Assembly: GCF_016906305.1 (NCBI RefSeq) | Contig: NZ_JADDOL010000015.1 | Span: 1 to 64,000 of the forward strand | Source of the DNA: Alloalcanivorax marinus | GTDB lineage: Bacteria; Pseudomonadota; Gammaproteobacteria; Pseudomonadales; Alcanivoracaceae | Direction of reading: 5' to 3' | Length of the DNA: 64,000 nt | In this document: positions 56,426 to 64,000 of the stretch, piece by piece | How positions within the stretch are numbered: the stretch's first letter is position 1 | Layout: each line of letters begins with the position of its first letter | The notes under the pieces: model-generated | Databases searched by the model: none | The model's input: the letters and a program-made list of their open reading frames with translations, nothing else | What the model was told of the DNA's origin: nothing | Translations under genes and position numbers: made by a program

Positions 56426-57598
56426 TCAGCTGTTACCCGGCGTCGGCGTCGGGTCCGCGGACGGCTGCACATCGTTTTCGATGGTCACCTTGGCGTCGTT
56501 GCGCAGTTTCAGCAGCCCGCTGGTGGCCACCACCTCGCCGGGCTTGAGCCCGTCCACCACGGCCACCAGGTCGCCGCGCTGGCGGCCCAGTTTCACGAAG
56601 CGTTTCTTGACGATCTTCTGCGGTTCGCCGTCGCTCTCGCCGGTGGCTTGCTCGCCGTTGTTGCCGGTGTCGGCGTCCTGCAGCACGAACACGGCGTTGC
56701 CGTAGGGCGCGTAGCTGATCGCGGTGCGCGGCACCACCACCACCTCTTCCGCCTGGGGCAGCTGAATGTCCACTTTGGCGAACATGCCCGGGCGCAGCTT
56801 GCGGTCCGCGTTCTCGAAACGGGCCTGAATGTTCACGTTGCGGGTGGCCGCGTCCACGCCCGGCTCGATGGCGCTGATTTCGCCCTCGAAGGTCTGGTCC
56901 GGGAAGGCATCCAGCCGTACCCGCACCTTGAGCCCCTGCTCCACCTTGCTGAGCTCCTGCTCCGGCAGGGAGAAGTCCACGAAGATCGGCTCAAGCTGGG
57001 TCAGGCTCACCACCGGGGTGCCGGGCTGCAGATACTGGCCCAGGTCCACCTGGCGAATGCCCAGACGGCCGTCGAAGGGCGCGCGCACGGTTTTGTAGTT
57101 GAGCTGTTCCTGCTGGGCCTGGGCCTGGGCCATGGACTGGTCGCGCTGGGCGCGGCGGTTGTCCAGCTCGGACTTGGAAATGCTGCCCTGTTTGAACAGA
57201 CGCTCGTAGCGGTCGAATTCCTGTCGGGACAGCCGGGCGGTGGCCTGCAGCGCATTCAGCTGGGCACGGTCGGCGGCGGATTCCAGGGTCACCAGCACAT
57301 CGCCTTTCTTGACCGTGTCACCGGACTCGAACTCGATCTTCTGCACCTCGCCGGCCACCTGGCTGGTCACGTCCACGCCGTTCACCGCGTTGACCGTGCC
57401 CACCGCTTCCAGCATCAGCGCCCAACTGTCCGGGCGTGCTTCATAGGTGGAGACGGCGGCGGCGGGCTGCGGCATGTTGTCGAAGAACTCGTTCATCTTC
57501 ATGCCGACGAAAGCCTTGAAGCCGAAGATCAACCCGAACACGACGGCCAGGATGATCAGCATGATCACCATGCGCTTGCTGATAATGCGCTTACTCAT
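56426..57598 (-). CDS. RND efflux periplasmic adaptor (MFP)
   Basis: A 390-residue adaptor with one N-terminal membrane anchor (MVIMLIILAVVFGLIFGF), a biotinyl-lipoyl domain (GVDVTSQVAGEVQKI), a coiled-coil hairpin and a beta-barrel (YKTVRAPFDGRLGIRQVDLGQ). It links the RND pump to an outer-membrane channel. First gene of the two-gene operon. Confidence 0.93.
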   Translation of the reverse strand: MSKRIISKRMVIMLIILAVVFGLIFGFKAFVGMKMNEFFDNMPQPAAAVSTYEARPDSWALMLEAVGTVNAVNGVDVTSQVAGEVQKIEFESGDTVKKGDVLVTLESAADRAQLNALQATARLSRQEFDRYERLFKQGSISKSELDNRRAQRDQSMAQAQAQQEQLNYKTVRAPFDGRLGIRQVDLGQYLQPGTPVVSLTQLEPIFVDFSLPEQELSKVEQGLKVRVRLDAFPDQTFEGEISAIEPGVDAATRNVNIQARFENADRKLRPGMFAKVDIQLPQAEEVVVVPRTAISYAPYGNAVFVLQDADTGNNGEQATGESDGEPQKIVKKRFVKLGRQRGDLVAVVDGLKPGEVVATSGLLKLRNDAKVTIENDVQPSADPTPTPGNS

Positions 57599-57757
57599 TG
57601 GTCTGGACCCCTGATGAAAGGCGGTGTTTTTAATGGTTGTGCCTGTAAGGGTGCTGCTTGCGGGCCTGCCGGTGGGGGGACGTCGTTCCCTGGAGGTCGG
57701 TGTTATTCCCTTACAACGTAAAATCTGACCGCGAGCATACGACAGCGTGGCGGGATA

Positions 57758-58897
57758 TTAAACCAGCCGTTCGAACAGACGTTCCAGAACGGTATCCAGA
57801 TGGCGCAGGCCCAGCGCCGTGCACGCGGCCTGATCAACGTTCTCGACCAGCAACCCTTGCGCCCGGAATGGCGCCAGCGCGTCCTGAATGGTCGCCGCCG
57901 TCTCGCCGCTGCGGGCCGCCAGGGCGTCGACGCTCACACCGTCGAGCAACCGCAAACCGTTGAGCAGCGCCTCCTGAAGCGGCGCTTCGATGTCCGTTTC
58001 GTGACGGCGGGCCGTCGCCGGGTCGGCCAGGTAGTGGGCCGGCAGACGGGTTTTCTGATAGCGCAGCCGGCGGTCCGGCAGGGTCAGTTTGCCGTGGGCG
58101 CCGGCGCCGATGCCCAGATAATCCCCGAAGCGCCAATAATTCAGATTATGACGGCACGCCCTGCCGGGCCGGGCGAACGCCGATACTTCATAGCGCCGGA
58201 ACCCGGCCTCGGCGAGCAGGGCGAAACCGGCCTCCTCGGTATCGGCCCGGTCATCGCCGTCGGGCTGCGTCGGCGGCGCCCGGTAAAAGGCGGTGTTGGG
58301 TTCGATGGTGAGCTCGTACCAGCTCAGATGGGTCGGTTCCAATGCCAGCGCGGCGCGCAGGTCGTCCAGGGCCTGGCCGGTGGTCTGGCCGGGCAGGGCA
58401 TGCATCAGGTCCAGATTGAAATTGTCGAAGCCGGCGGCCCGCGCCTCCCGCACCGCCGCCCGGGCCTCGTCGGGACCGTGAATGCGCCCCAGTGCTTGCA
58501 GATGGGCCGGCTGAAAGCTCTGTACGCCGATGGACAGGCGGTTGATGCCGGCCTCGCGGAAGCCGGCGAAGCGGCCCGCCTCCAGGGTGCCGGGGTTGGC
58601 TTCCAGGGTGATTTCCGCGTCGTCGGCCAGGGGCAGGCGCTCACGCAGGCCGGCGAACAGGTCCCGGTAAAAGCGCGCGCTCATCAGGCTGGGCGTGCCG
58701 CCGCCGATAAACACCGTTTCCACCGGCCGGCCCGCTAATTGGAACCGGGCCAGGTCCTGGTCCAGGTCCGCCAGCAGCGCGTTCAGATACGCCGGCTCCG
58801 GCGGGTCCCCCTCGTGGGAATTGAAGTCGCAATAGGGACACTTGCGCACGCACCAGGGCACATGGATATAGAGGCTGAGTGGTGGTGCTGCGGCCAT
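57758..58897 (-). CDS. hemW: Radical SAM heme chaperone HemW
   Basis: A 379-residue HemN-like protein. The radical SAM cluster motif CVRKCPYCDF (C-x3-C-x2-C) is near residue 16, with FIGGGTPSLM and RLSIGVQSFQ. HemW proteins of this length act as heme chaperones rather than coproporphyrinogen oxidases. rdgB lies just upstream in the same direction, with a REP-like repeat between. Confidence 0.92.
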   Translation of the reverse strand: MAAAPPLSLYIHVPWCVRKCPYCDFNSHEGDPPEPAYLNALLADLDQDLARFQLAGRPVETVFIGGGTPSLMSARFYRDLFAGLRERLPLADDAEITLEANPGTLEAGRFAGFREAGINRLSIGVQSFQPAHLQALGRIHGPDEARAAVREARAAGFDNFNLDLMHALPGQTTGQALDDLRAALALEPTHLSWYELTIEPNTAFYRAPPTQPDGDDRADTEEAGFALLAEAGFRRYEVSAFARPGRACRHNLNYWRFGDYLGIGAGAHGKLTLPDRRLRYQKTRLPAHYLADPATARRHETDIEAPLQEALLNGLRLLDGVSVDALAARSGETAATIQDALAPFRAQGLLVENVDQAACTALGLRHLDTVLERLFERLV

Positions 58898-58931
58898 GGT
58901 GTTTCCGGGCTGAGTGCGGTGGTCGGCGCCG

Positions 58932-58986
58932 GTAGGAGCGATCGTTCGACCACGAAACGCGATCGCGGTCGAACGACCGCTCCTAC
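58932..58986. repeat. REP-like 20-base inverted repeat between hemW and rdgB
   Basis: GTAGGAGCGATCGTTCGACC (58932-58951) pairs with 58967-58986 with one mismatch and a 15-base loop. It shares the GTAGGAGCG end with the repeat at 30314-30377, so both belong to one dispersed family. Its last four bases fall in the end of rdgB. Confidence 0.8.
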
Positions 58987-59588
58987 GGGGTGGGTAGAAA
59001 AGCGTTCAGCCGGGCGATCAGTTCCGCCATGGCCCGGCCGCGATGGCTGATGCGATTTTTCTCCGCCGGGTCCAGCTCGGCGGCGGTCTTGCCCAGGTCC
59101 GGCAGCAGGAAGTAGGGGTCATAGCCGAAGCCGTGTTCGCCCCGGGGTTCCAGCACGATCTCGCCCTCCCAGCTGCCCTGGCAGATCAGCGGCGTGGGGT
59201 CCTCGGCGTGCCGCATCAGCACCAGCACCGCCTGGTAGCGGGCGGTGCGCGGGGCCTCCGGCAGGTCACCCAGCATCTCCACCAGCAAGGCGTTGTTCTT
59301 GGCGTCGCTGGCGTCGGCGCCGGAGAAGCGGGCGGAATAAATGCCCGGGGCGCCGTTGAGGGCGTCCACTTCCAGCCCGGAGTCGTCGGCGATGGCCGGC
59401 AGGCCGGTGACGCGGGCGGCGTTGCGCGCCTTGAGGATGGCGTTCTCCACGAAGGTGAGGCCGGTTTCCTCGGCCTCGGGCACGTCGAAATCGCTCTGCG
59501 GTACCACGTCATGGTCCAGCGGCGCGAGCAGGGCGCGCATCTCTTCGAGTTTCTTGCGGTTGCCGGAAGCCAGCACCAGGGTCGCCAT
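58983..59588 (-). CDS. rdgB: XTP/dITP diphosphatase
   Basis: A 201-residue Ham1/RdgB enzyme that removes non-canonical purine triphosphates. The start [37 protein letters not shown] and [10 protein letters not shown] are diagnostic. ATG at 59588 preceded by GAGAGAA. Confidence 0.96.
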   Translation of the reverse strand: MATLVLASGNRKKLEEMRALLAPLDHDVVPQSDFDVPEAEETGLTFVENAILKARNAARVTGLPAIADDSGLEVDALNGAPGIYSARFSGADASDAKNNALLVEMLGDLPEAPRTARYQAVLVLMRHAEDPTPLICQGSWEGEIVLEPRGEHGFGYDPYFLLPDLGKTAAELDPAEKNRISHRGRAMAELIARLNAFLPTP

Positions 59589-59604
59589 GGTTCTCTCTCC
59601 GCGA

Positions 59605-60240
59605 TCAGCGGGTGACACGGTAGACGGCGATCTCGCCGAACAGATTGGGCCAGGCCCGGGTCAGCGCGCCGCTGCGGTGGTGCCGGTTGACCACGGTGCG
59701 CTCGATGATACGAATATCGTTGCGCTGACAATGAACCTGGAAATCCTTCACCGTGCACAGGTGAATGTTGGGGGTGTCGTACCATTCGTAGGGCAGCGCC
59801 GAGGACACCGGCATGCGGCCCTTGAAGCCCAGATAGGCGCGCACCCGCCAATGGCCGAAATTGGGGAAGGTGATGATCGCCTCGCGGCCGACGCGCAGCA
59901 TCTCATCGAGAATCGCGTCCGGGCGCAGCACCGCCTGCAGGGCCTGGGTCATGATCACGTAGTCGAAGCGCTCGCTCTGGAAATTACCCAGCCCTTTGTC
60001 CAGATCCTGCTCGATCACATTGACGCCTTTCTCGAAGCAGGCGGCGATATTGTCCTGGTCGATCTCCAGACCATAGCCGTTGACGTCGCGCTCCTCGCGC
60101 AAGGAGGCCAGCAGGGACCCGTCGCCGCAGCCCAGGTCGAGCACCGTGGCGCCGCGCGGAATCCAGTCGCTGATCAGGCGCAGGTCGTCCCGGCGGGCCG
60201 CCGCGCCGCGGGCATTGGCGTCAAGCAGAGCTTCAGGCAT
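59605..60240 (-). CDS. metW: Methionine biosynthesis protein MetW
   Basis: A 211-residue AdoMet-type methyltransferase-fold protein: [15 protein letters not shown] near residue 35. MetW is paired with MetX in many proteobacteria and supports homoserine acylation. Its start overlaps the metX stop by eight bases. Confidence 0.93.
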   Translation of the reverse strand: MPEALLDANARGAAARRDDLRLISDWIPRGATVLDLGCGDGSLLASLREERDVNGYGLEIDQDNIAACFEKGVNVIEQDLDKGLGNFQSERFDYVIMTQALQAVLRPDAILDEMLRVGREAIITFPNFGHWRVRAYLGFKGRMPVSSALPYEWYDTPNIHLCTVKDFQVHCQRNDIRIIERTVVNRHHRSGALTRAWPNLFGEIAVYRVTR

Positions 60241-61387
60241 GGGCGCTCACCTCGTCCGCCACCCGGCCCAGATAGGCGCCGAACAGCTTGGTGTATTCCG
60301 GAATCGGCAGCAGGAAGGCGTCGTGGCCCTTGGGCGTGTCGATCTCCGCGTAGCTCACGTCGCGGCCGGCCTGCACCAGGGCGTTGACGATCTCGCGGCT
60401 GCGCTCCGGCGCGAACCGCCAGTCGGAGTTGAACGACATCACCAGGAACTTGCAGCGGGTCTGTTCCATGGCCTTTTCCAGGGAATGCTCGTAGTCCCGG
60501 GCCGGGTCGAAGTAGTCCAGCGCCTTGGTCATCAACAGATAGGTGTTGGCGTCGAAGTTGCGCGAGAAGGTCTCGCCCTGATGACGCAGATAGGATTCCA
60601 CCTGGAACTCCACGTCGAAGCCGAAGTGGAAACGCCCGGAGCGCAGATCCCGCCCGAACTTCATGCGCATGGCATCGTCGCTCAGGTAGGTGATGTGGCC
60701 GACCATGCGCGCCAGGATCAGACCCTGGCGCGGGTAGGTGTCGTGCAGATAGTAGCGCCCGCCGTGAAAGTTCGGATCGGTGAGGATCGACTGCCTCGCC
60801 ACTTCGTTGAAGGCGATGTTCTGCGCGGACAATTTGGGCGCGCCGGCGATCACCACGGAATGACGCAGGCGGTCCGGGAAGTCGATGGCCCACTGCATGG
60901 CCTGCATGCCGCCCAGGCTGCCGCCCACCACCGCCGCCCACTGGTGGACGCCCAGGGCGTCCGCCAGGCGGGTCTGGCTTTTCACCCAGTCCTTCACCGT
61001 CATCATCGGGAAATCCGGGCCCCACAGCTCGCCGGTCTCCGGATTGCGGGACAGCGGGCCGCTGGAGCCGTGGCAGCCGCCCAGATTGTTCGGGCACACC
61101 ACGAAGAAGCGGTCGGTGTCGATGGGCTTGCCCGGGCCGATGCAGCTGTCCCACCAGCCGGGCCGCTTGTCGTCGGCGCCGTGATAGCCGGCGGCGTGGT
61201 GATGGCCGGACAGGGCGTGGCAGATCAGGATGGCGTTGGACGCCTCCGCGTTGAGGGTGCCGTAGGTTTCGTACACCAGATCGTAGGCGGGCAGTACGCG
61301 GCCGCATTCCAGCTCCAGCGGCTGGTCCACATGCAGGGTCTGGGGTTCGACCAGGCCCACGGAGTCCGGGGGAATCGATTCGGGCAT
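60233..61387 (-). CDS. metX: Homoserine O-acyltransferase MetX
   Basis: A 384-residue alpha/beta hydrolase enzyme of methionine synthesis. The oxyanion and nucleophile region [16 protein letters not shown] is present, and the catalytic Asp/His lie in the C-terminal part. In species with a metX-metW pair it usually uses succinyl-CoA, but this needs testing. The ATG at 61387 fits the family; a TTG at 61414 would add nine residues. Confidence 0.94.
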   Translation of the reverse strand: MPESIPPDSVGLVEPQTLHVDQPLELECGRVLPAYDLVYETYGTLNAEASNAILICHALSGHHHAAGYHGADDKRPGWWDSCIGPGKPIDTDRFFVVCPNNLGGCHGSSGPLSRNPETGELWGPDFPMMTVKDWVKSQTRLADALGVHQWAAVVGGSLGGMQAMQWAIDFPDRLRHSVVIAGAPKLSAQNIAFNEVARQSILTDPNFHGGRYYLHDTYPRQGLILARMVGHITYLSDDAMRMKFGRDLRSGRFHFGFDVEFQVESYLRHQGETFSRNFDANTYLLMTKALDYFDPARDYEHSLEKAMEQTRCKFLVMSFNSDWRFAPERSREIVNALVQAGRDVSYAEIDTPKGHDAFLLPIPEYTKLFGAYLGRVADEVSAHA

Positions 61388-61557
61388 TTCGGCTAACCAT
61401 CCAAAGGTGGGCAAAGTCTATCGGCCACCCCCCGACCGTGCAACGCGGACGGCTTGTTCGGCGTGGTGCGTCTTTTGCAGTTTTTTAGGCGCCGTTGCCG
61501 TGCCGGCGCCCCGGAAAGGTCTAGCATGGGGCCTCATGCACGCAACAGGAGTACGTC

Positions 61558-62130
61558 ATGAACACCCAAGCCTTGAACGGTAAGCGGGTGGCGATTCTCG
61601 CCACCGACGGTTTCGAGGAATCCGAATTGTCCGTGCCCAAGGCCTCCCTGGCCGGTCACGGTGTCGATGTGGACGTGGTGGCGCCGGAAGGGAAAGCCGA
61701 CGGCATCCGCGCCTGGGCGGAAACCGACTGGGGCGACACCTACGAGGTGTCACGCACCCTGGATCAGGCCAAGGCCGCCGATTACCACGCCCTGGTGCTG
61801 CCCGGCGGCCTGTTCAATCCGGACGCCCTGCGGCTCGACGAGGACGCGCTCAAGTTCGTGCGCGCCTTCTTCGAAAGCGGCAAGCCGGTGGCGGCCATCT
61901 GCCACGCGCCCTGGATACTGATCAACGCCGGCGTGGTGGAAGGCCGCAAGATGACCTCCGTGCCGTCCGTGTCCCAGGACCTGAAAAACGCCGGCGCGCA
62001 CTGGGAAGACAGCGAGGTGGTGGTGGACAACGGTCTGGTCACCAGCCGCACCCCCAAGGATCTGGACGCCTTCTGCAAGCGTCTGGAAGAAGAACTGGCC
62101 GAAGGCCGCCATTCCGGTCAGCACAGCTGA
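61558..62130 (+). CDS. PfpI/DJ-1 family glyoxalase- or deglycase-like protein
   Basis: A 190-residue type 1 glutamine-amidotransferase-fold protein. It has KRVAILATDGFEESEL at the start and the nucleophile elbow AAICHAPWIL with its Cys. Members repair glycation or act in stress responses. CAGGAG precedes the ATG; no operon partner is adjacent. Confidence 0.9.
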   Translation: MNTQALNGKRVAILATDGFEESELSVPKASLAGHGVDVDVVAPEGKADGIRAWAETDWGDTYEVSRTLDQAKAADYHALVLPGGLFNPDALRLDEDALKFVRAFFESGKPVAAICHAPWILINAGVVEGRKMTSVPSVSQDLKNAGAHWEDSEVVVDNGLVTSRTPKDLDAFCKRLEEELAEGRHSGQHS

Positions 62131-62176
62131 ACCGGCCCGCCGGACCGGGGCCCTGCCCCGGCCCGCGCCCGGCCAC

Positions 62177-62692
62177 TCAGAAGAACGGGCTGAAGGAGCG
62201 CTGGTCGTCCCGCCGCTCGGCCCGCACGCTGGTATCCAGGACGCGGTGAACGCGTTCGCGCTCCGGTTCCGAGTCCACGTCCACCATCAGCAGGTAGAAG
62301 CCACGGCGAATGTCCTTCAGATAGGGTTTCAGATGCCGGTTGTTCTGGGAGATGCCCCACATGCCGCCGGTCCAGGCGCCGTGGGCGCCGAAGAACAGCA
62401 CGCACAGCACCACGCCGAGGAAGCCGATCTGCACGCCCCACGGATCGATGCCACTGAGCGCCCAACCCACCAGCAGGCCCAGCCCGCCGCCGACCAGCGC
62501 GCCATAGAAGCCATTGGTCATCAGATTGGTGTCTTCCCAGGGCGTGGTGGCGTGGACGCCCTCGGCCCGCAGCTGGCCGTTGTCGCGGGTCACCACATGG
62601 GTGCGGTTGTCGCCGATGCCGGCGCGTTTGAGACCATTCAGAGCAACCTTCACCTGATCCAGGCTGCGTACGAGGTAATACACTCTGTACAT
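62177..62692 (-). CDS. Small two-span membrane protein of unknown function
   Basis: A 171-residue protein. The N-terminal soluble part (YRVYYLVRSLDQVKVALNGL) is followed by two Gly-rich membrane segments (GALVGGGLGLLVGWALSGI and IGFLGVVLCVLFFGAHGAW) and a soluble C-terminus. It resembles proteins annotated as DUF1269-like or magnesium-transporter-like, but the match is loose. Confidence 0.7.
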   Translation of the reverse strand: MYRVYYLVRSLDQVKVALNGLKRAGIGDNRTHVVTRDNGQLRAEGVHATTPWEDTNLMTNGFYGALVGGGLGLLVGWALSGIDPWGVQIGFLGVVLCVLFFGAHGAWTGGMWGISQNNRHLKPYLKDIRRGFYLLMVDVDSEPERERVHRVLDTSVRAERRDDQRSFSPFF

Positions 62693-62804
62693 GGTGATAT
62701 CCTCCTTGAGAGCCTCTGACCTCCTGGTTCCACGATGGTCCGGGGGGCGAAGGGGAACAAGGGGTTTTTCAAGGTTTTAAGAGGGAAGGATTCAAGGGGA
62801 AACG

Positions 62805-64000
62805 ATGAGCAACCCGACGACCCGGGTGAGGGCCGGCGAGGACCACGCGCCTCTGTCCCGGCTGTATGCCCTGGTGGCCAACGATGAGGACGCGCGCACC
62901 TGTACCGACATCAGCGAGGAGGCCTGCCGGGAAGTGCCCGGCAACTTCTTCAAAATTATTCTGGCCAACCTGCTTTCCAAGATCGGCGACTTGCTGATCA
63001 ATCCCAAAACGGTACTGGCCTGGCTGATCGGCGCGGTGGGCGCGCCCGCCGCCCTGGCCGGCGCCCTGGTGCCGATCCGCGAGTCCGGCTCGCTGATTCC
63101 GCAGCTGCTGATCGGCGCCTGGGTGCGCCGCCACCCGGTACGCAAGGGGTTCTGGGCCCTGGGGGCGGTGCTGCAGGGGCTGTGCGTGCTGGGCATGGCG
63201 CTGGCGGTCTGGCACTGGCGGGGCCTGGCCGCCGGGCTGGCGATTGTCGGCCTGCTGGTGATCTTCAGTCTGGGCCGGGGCTTCTGCTCGGTGGCCATGA
63301 AGGACGTGCAGGGCAAGTGCATTCCCAAGTCCCGCCGTGGCCGCCTGACCGGCCTGGCCTCCACCCTGTCCGGGCTGGCGACCCTGGCGGTGGGGGTGCT
63401 GCTGTTCGGCCGCGACCAGGAGCCGGGCCTGCTGTTCTATTCCGTGCTGCTGGCGGCGGCGGGGCTGGCCTGGTGGCTGGCGGCGGCGGTATTCGCCAGC
63501 GTCGACGAGTTCAAGGGCGAGACCGCCGGGGGCGGCCACGCCCTGCGGGAGGCCCTGGCCAGCCTCAATCTGCTGGTTACCGACGCGCCTTTCCGCGACT
63601 TCGTCATCACCCGGGCCCTGCTCATGGCCTCCGCCCTGGGCTCGCCGTTTCTGGTGGTGCTGGCCCAGAAACAGGGCCAGGGGGCGGCGCTGCTGGGCGG
63701 CTTTCTGGTGGCGTCCAGTCTGGCCAGCACCCTCAGCGCCAGTGTCTGGGGCTACATGGCCGACGCCTCCAGCCGCCAGGTGATGATGCGCGGCGGCGGC
63801 CTGGCGGCCCTGGTCTGTCTGGGGGTGGCGGCGGTGGCGCTGCTGGCGCCGGAGGCCGGGTGGCTGGCGGCGTTTTATCCGGTGGCTTTCTTCGTGCTGT
63901 CGGTGGCCCACTCCGGGGTGCGCATCGGCCGCAAGACCTACCTGGTGGACATGGCCGGCGGCACCAAGCGCACCGACTACACGGCGGTCAGCAACACGGT
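62805..64000 (+). CDS. MFS transporter, 3' end outside the window
   Basis: An open frame of at least 398 codons from an ATG at 62805, with AGGGGA upstream, running off the right edge. The translation has many hydrophobic segments with basic loops between them (RRHPVRKG, KSRRGRL) and ADASSRQVMMRGG, as in major facilitator transporters. The substrate cannot be inferred, and the C-terminus is not visible. Confidence 0.75.
   Translation, partial: MSNPTTRVRAGEDHAPLSRLYALVANDEDARTCTDISEEACREVPGNFFKIILANLLSKIGDLLINPKTVLAWLIGAVGAPAALAGALVPIRESGSLIPQLLIGAWVRRHPVRKGFWALGAVLQGLCVLGMALAVWHWRGLAAGLAIVGLLVIFSLGRGFCSVAMKDVQGKCIPKSRRGRLTGLASTLSGLATLAVGVLLFGRDQEPGLLFYSVLLAAAGLAWWLAAAVFASVDEFKGETAGGGHALREALASLNLLVTDAPFRDFVITRALLMASALGSPFLVVLAQKQGQGAALLGGFLVASSLASTLSASVWGYMADASSRQVMMRGGGLAALVCLGVAAVALLAPEAGWLAAFYPVAFFVLSVAHSGVRIGRKTYLVDMAGGTKRTDYTAVSNT

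Noticed and set aside
61388-61414. Earlier TTG start for metX
   Set aside because: The ATG at 61387 matches the family N-terminus and the added residues do not.

Overview
The window looks like a chromosome segment of a GC-rich gammaproteobacterium, probably of the Alcanivorax/Alloalcanivorax or a nearby Pseudomonadales lineage. The reasons are the conserved order coaBC-dut-algC-argB next to slmA, pyrE, rph and yicC, the radC-rpmB-rpmG block, the metX-metW pair and REP-like GTAGGAGCG palindromes. Genus is inferred from gene order and composition only; no search was run.

Region 1 (1 to about 26,570) is a visibly AT-richer genomic island abutting the 3' end of yicC. Its right end holds a P4-type tyrosine integrase, two AlpA-like regulators flanking a DUF927 ATPase, and a MobI-like protein next to a palindrome-rich 700-base gap. 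This resembles the mobilizable islands that integrate at yicC. The rest is one long leftward defence operon: HTH regulator, brxA, brxB, brxC, an AlbA/Schlafen-type regulator, pglX, pglZ, brxL, then an RloC-like ATPase and a shortened SbcD-like nuclease. This is a full type 1 BREX gene set with one striking change. pglX is divided into a methyltransferase half and a target-recognition half, and between them, joined by overlapping stop/start codons, lie a 1012-residue reverse transcriptase-nitrilase (DRT type 1 / UG1 architecture) and a 95-residue unknown protein. This interleaved BREX-DRT arrangement is the best candidate here for an undescribed system.

Region 2 (26,570 to 36,580) is core genome: yicC, rph, pyrE, a secreted coiled-coil protein, slmA, argB, an AlgC-like membrane protein that has lost its catalytic motifs, dut, coaBC, radC, rpmB and rpmG.

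Region 3 (36,580 to 48,550) is a Flp/Tad pilus operon: flp, tadE, cpaB, the secretin, tadZ, tadA, tadB, tadC, tadD, a DUF3613-like gene and two tadG-like genes. A perfect CRP/Vfr consensus site lies upstream of flp. Base composition changes sharply inside tadB. No prepilin peptidase is present in the window.

Region 4 (48,550 to 64,000) is core and housekeeping genome: a fatty-acid desaturase, a hydantoinase/oxoprolinase subunit, mutM, an RND efflux pump with its adaptor, hemW, rdgB, metW, metX, a PfpI-family protein, a small membrane protein and the start of an MFS transporter that runs off the window.
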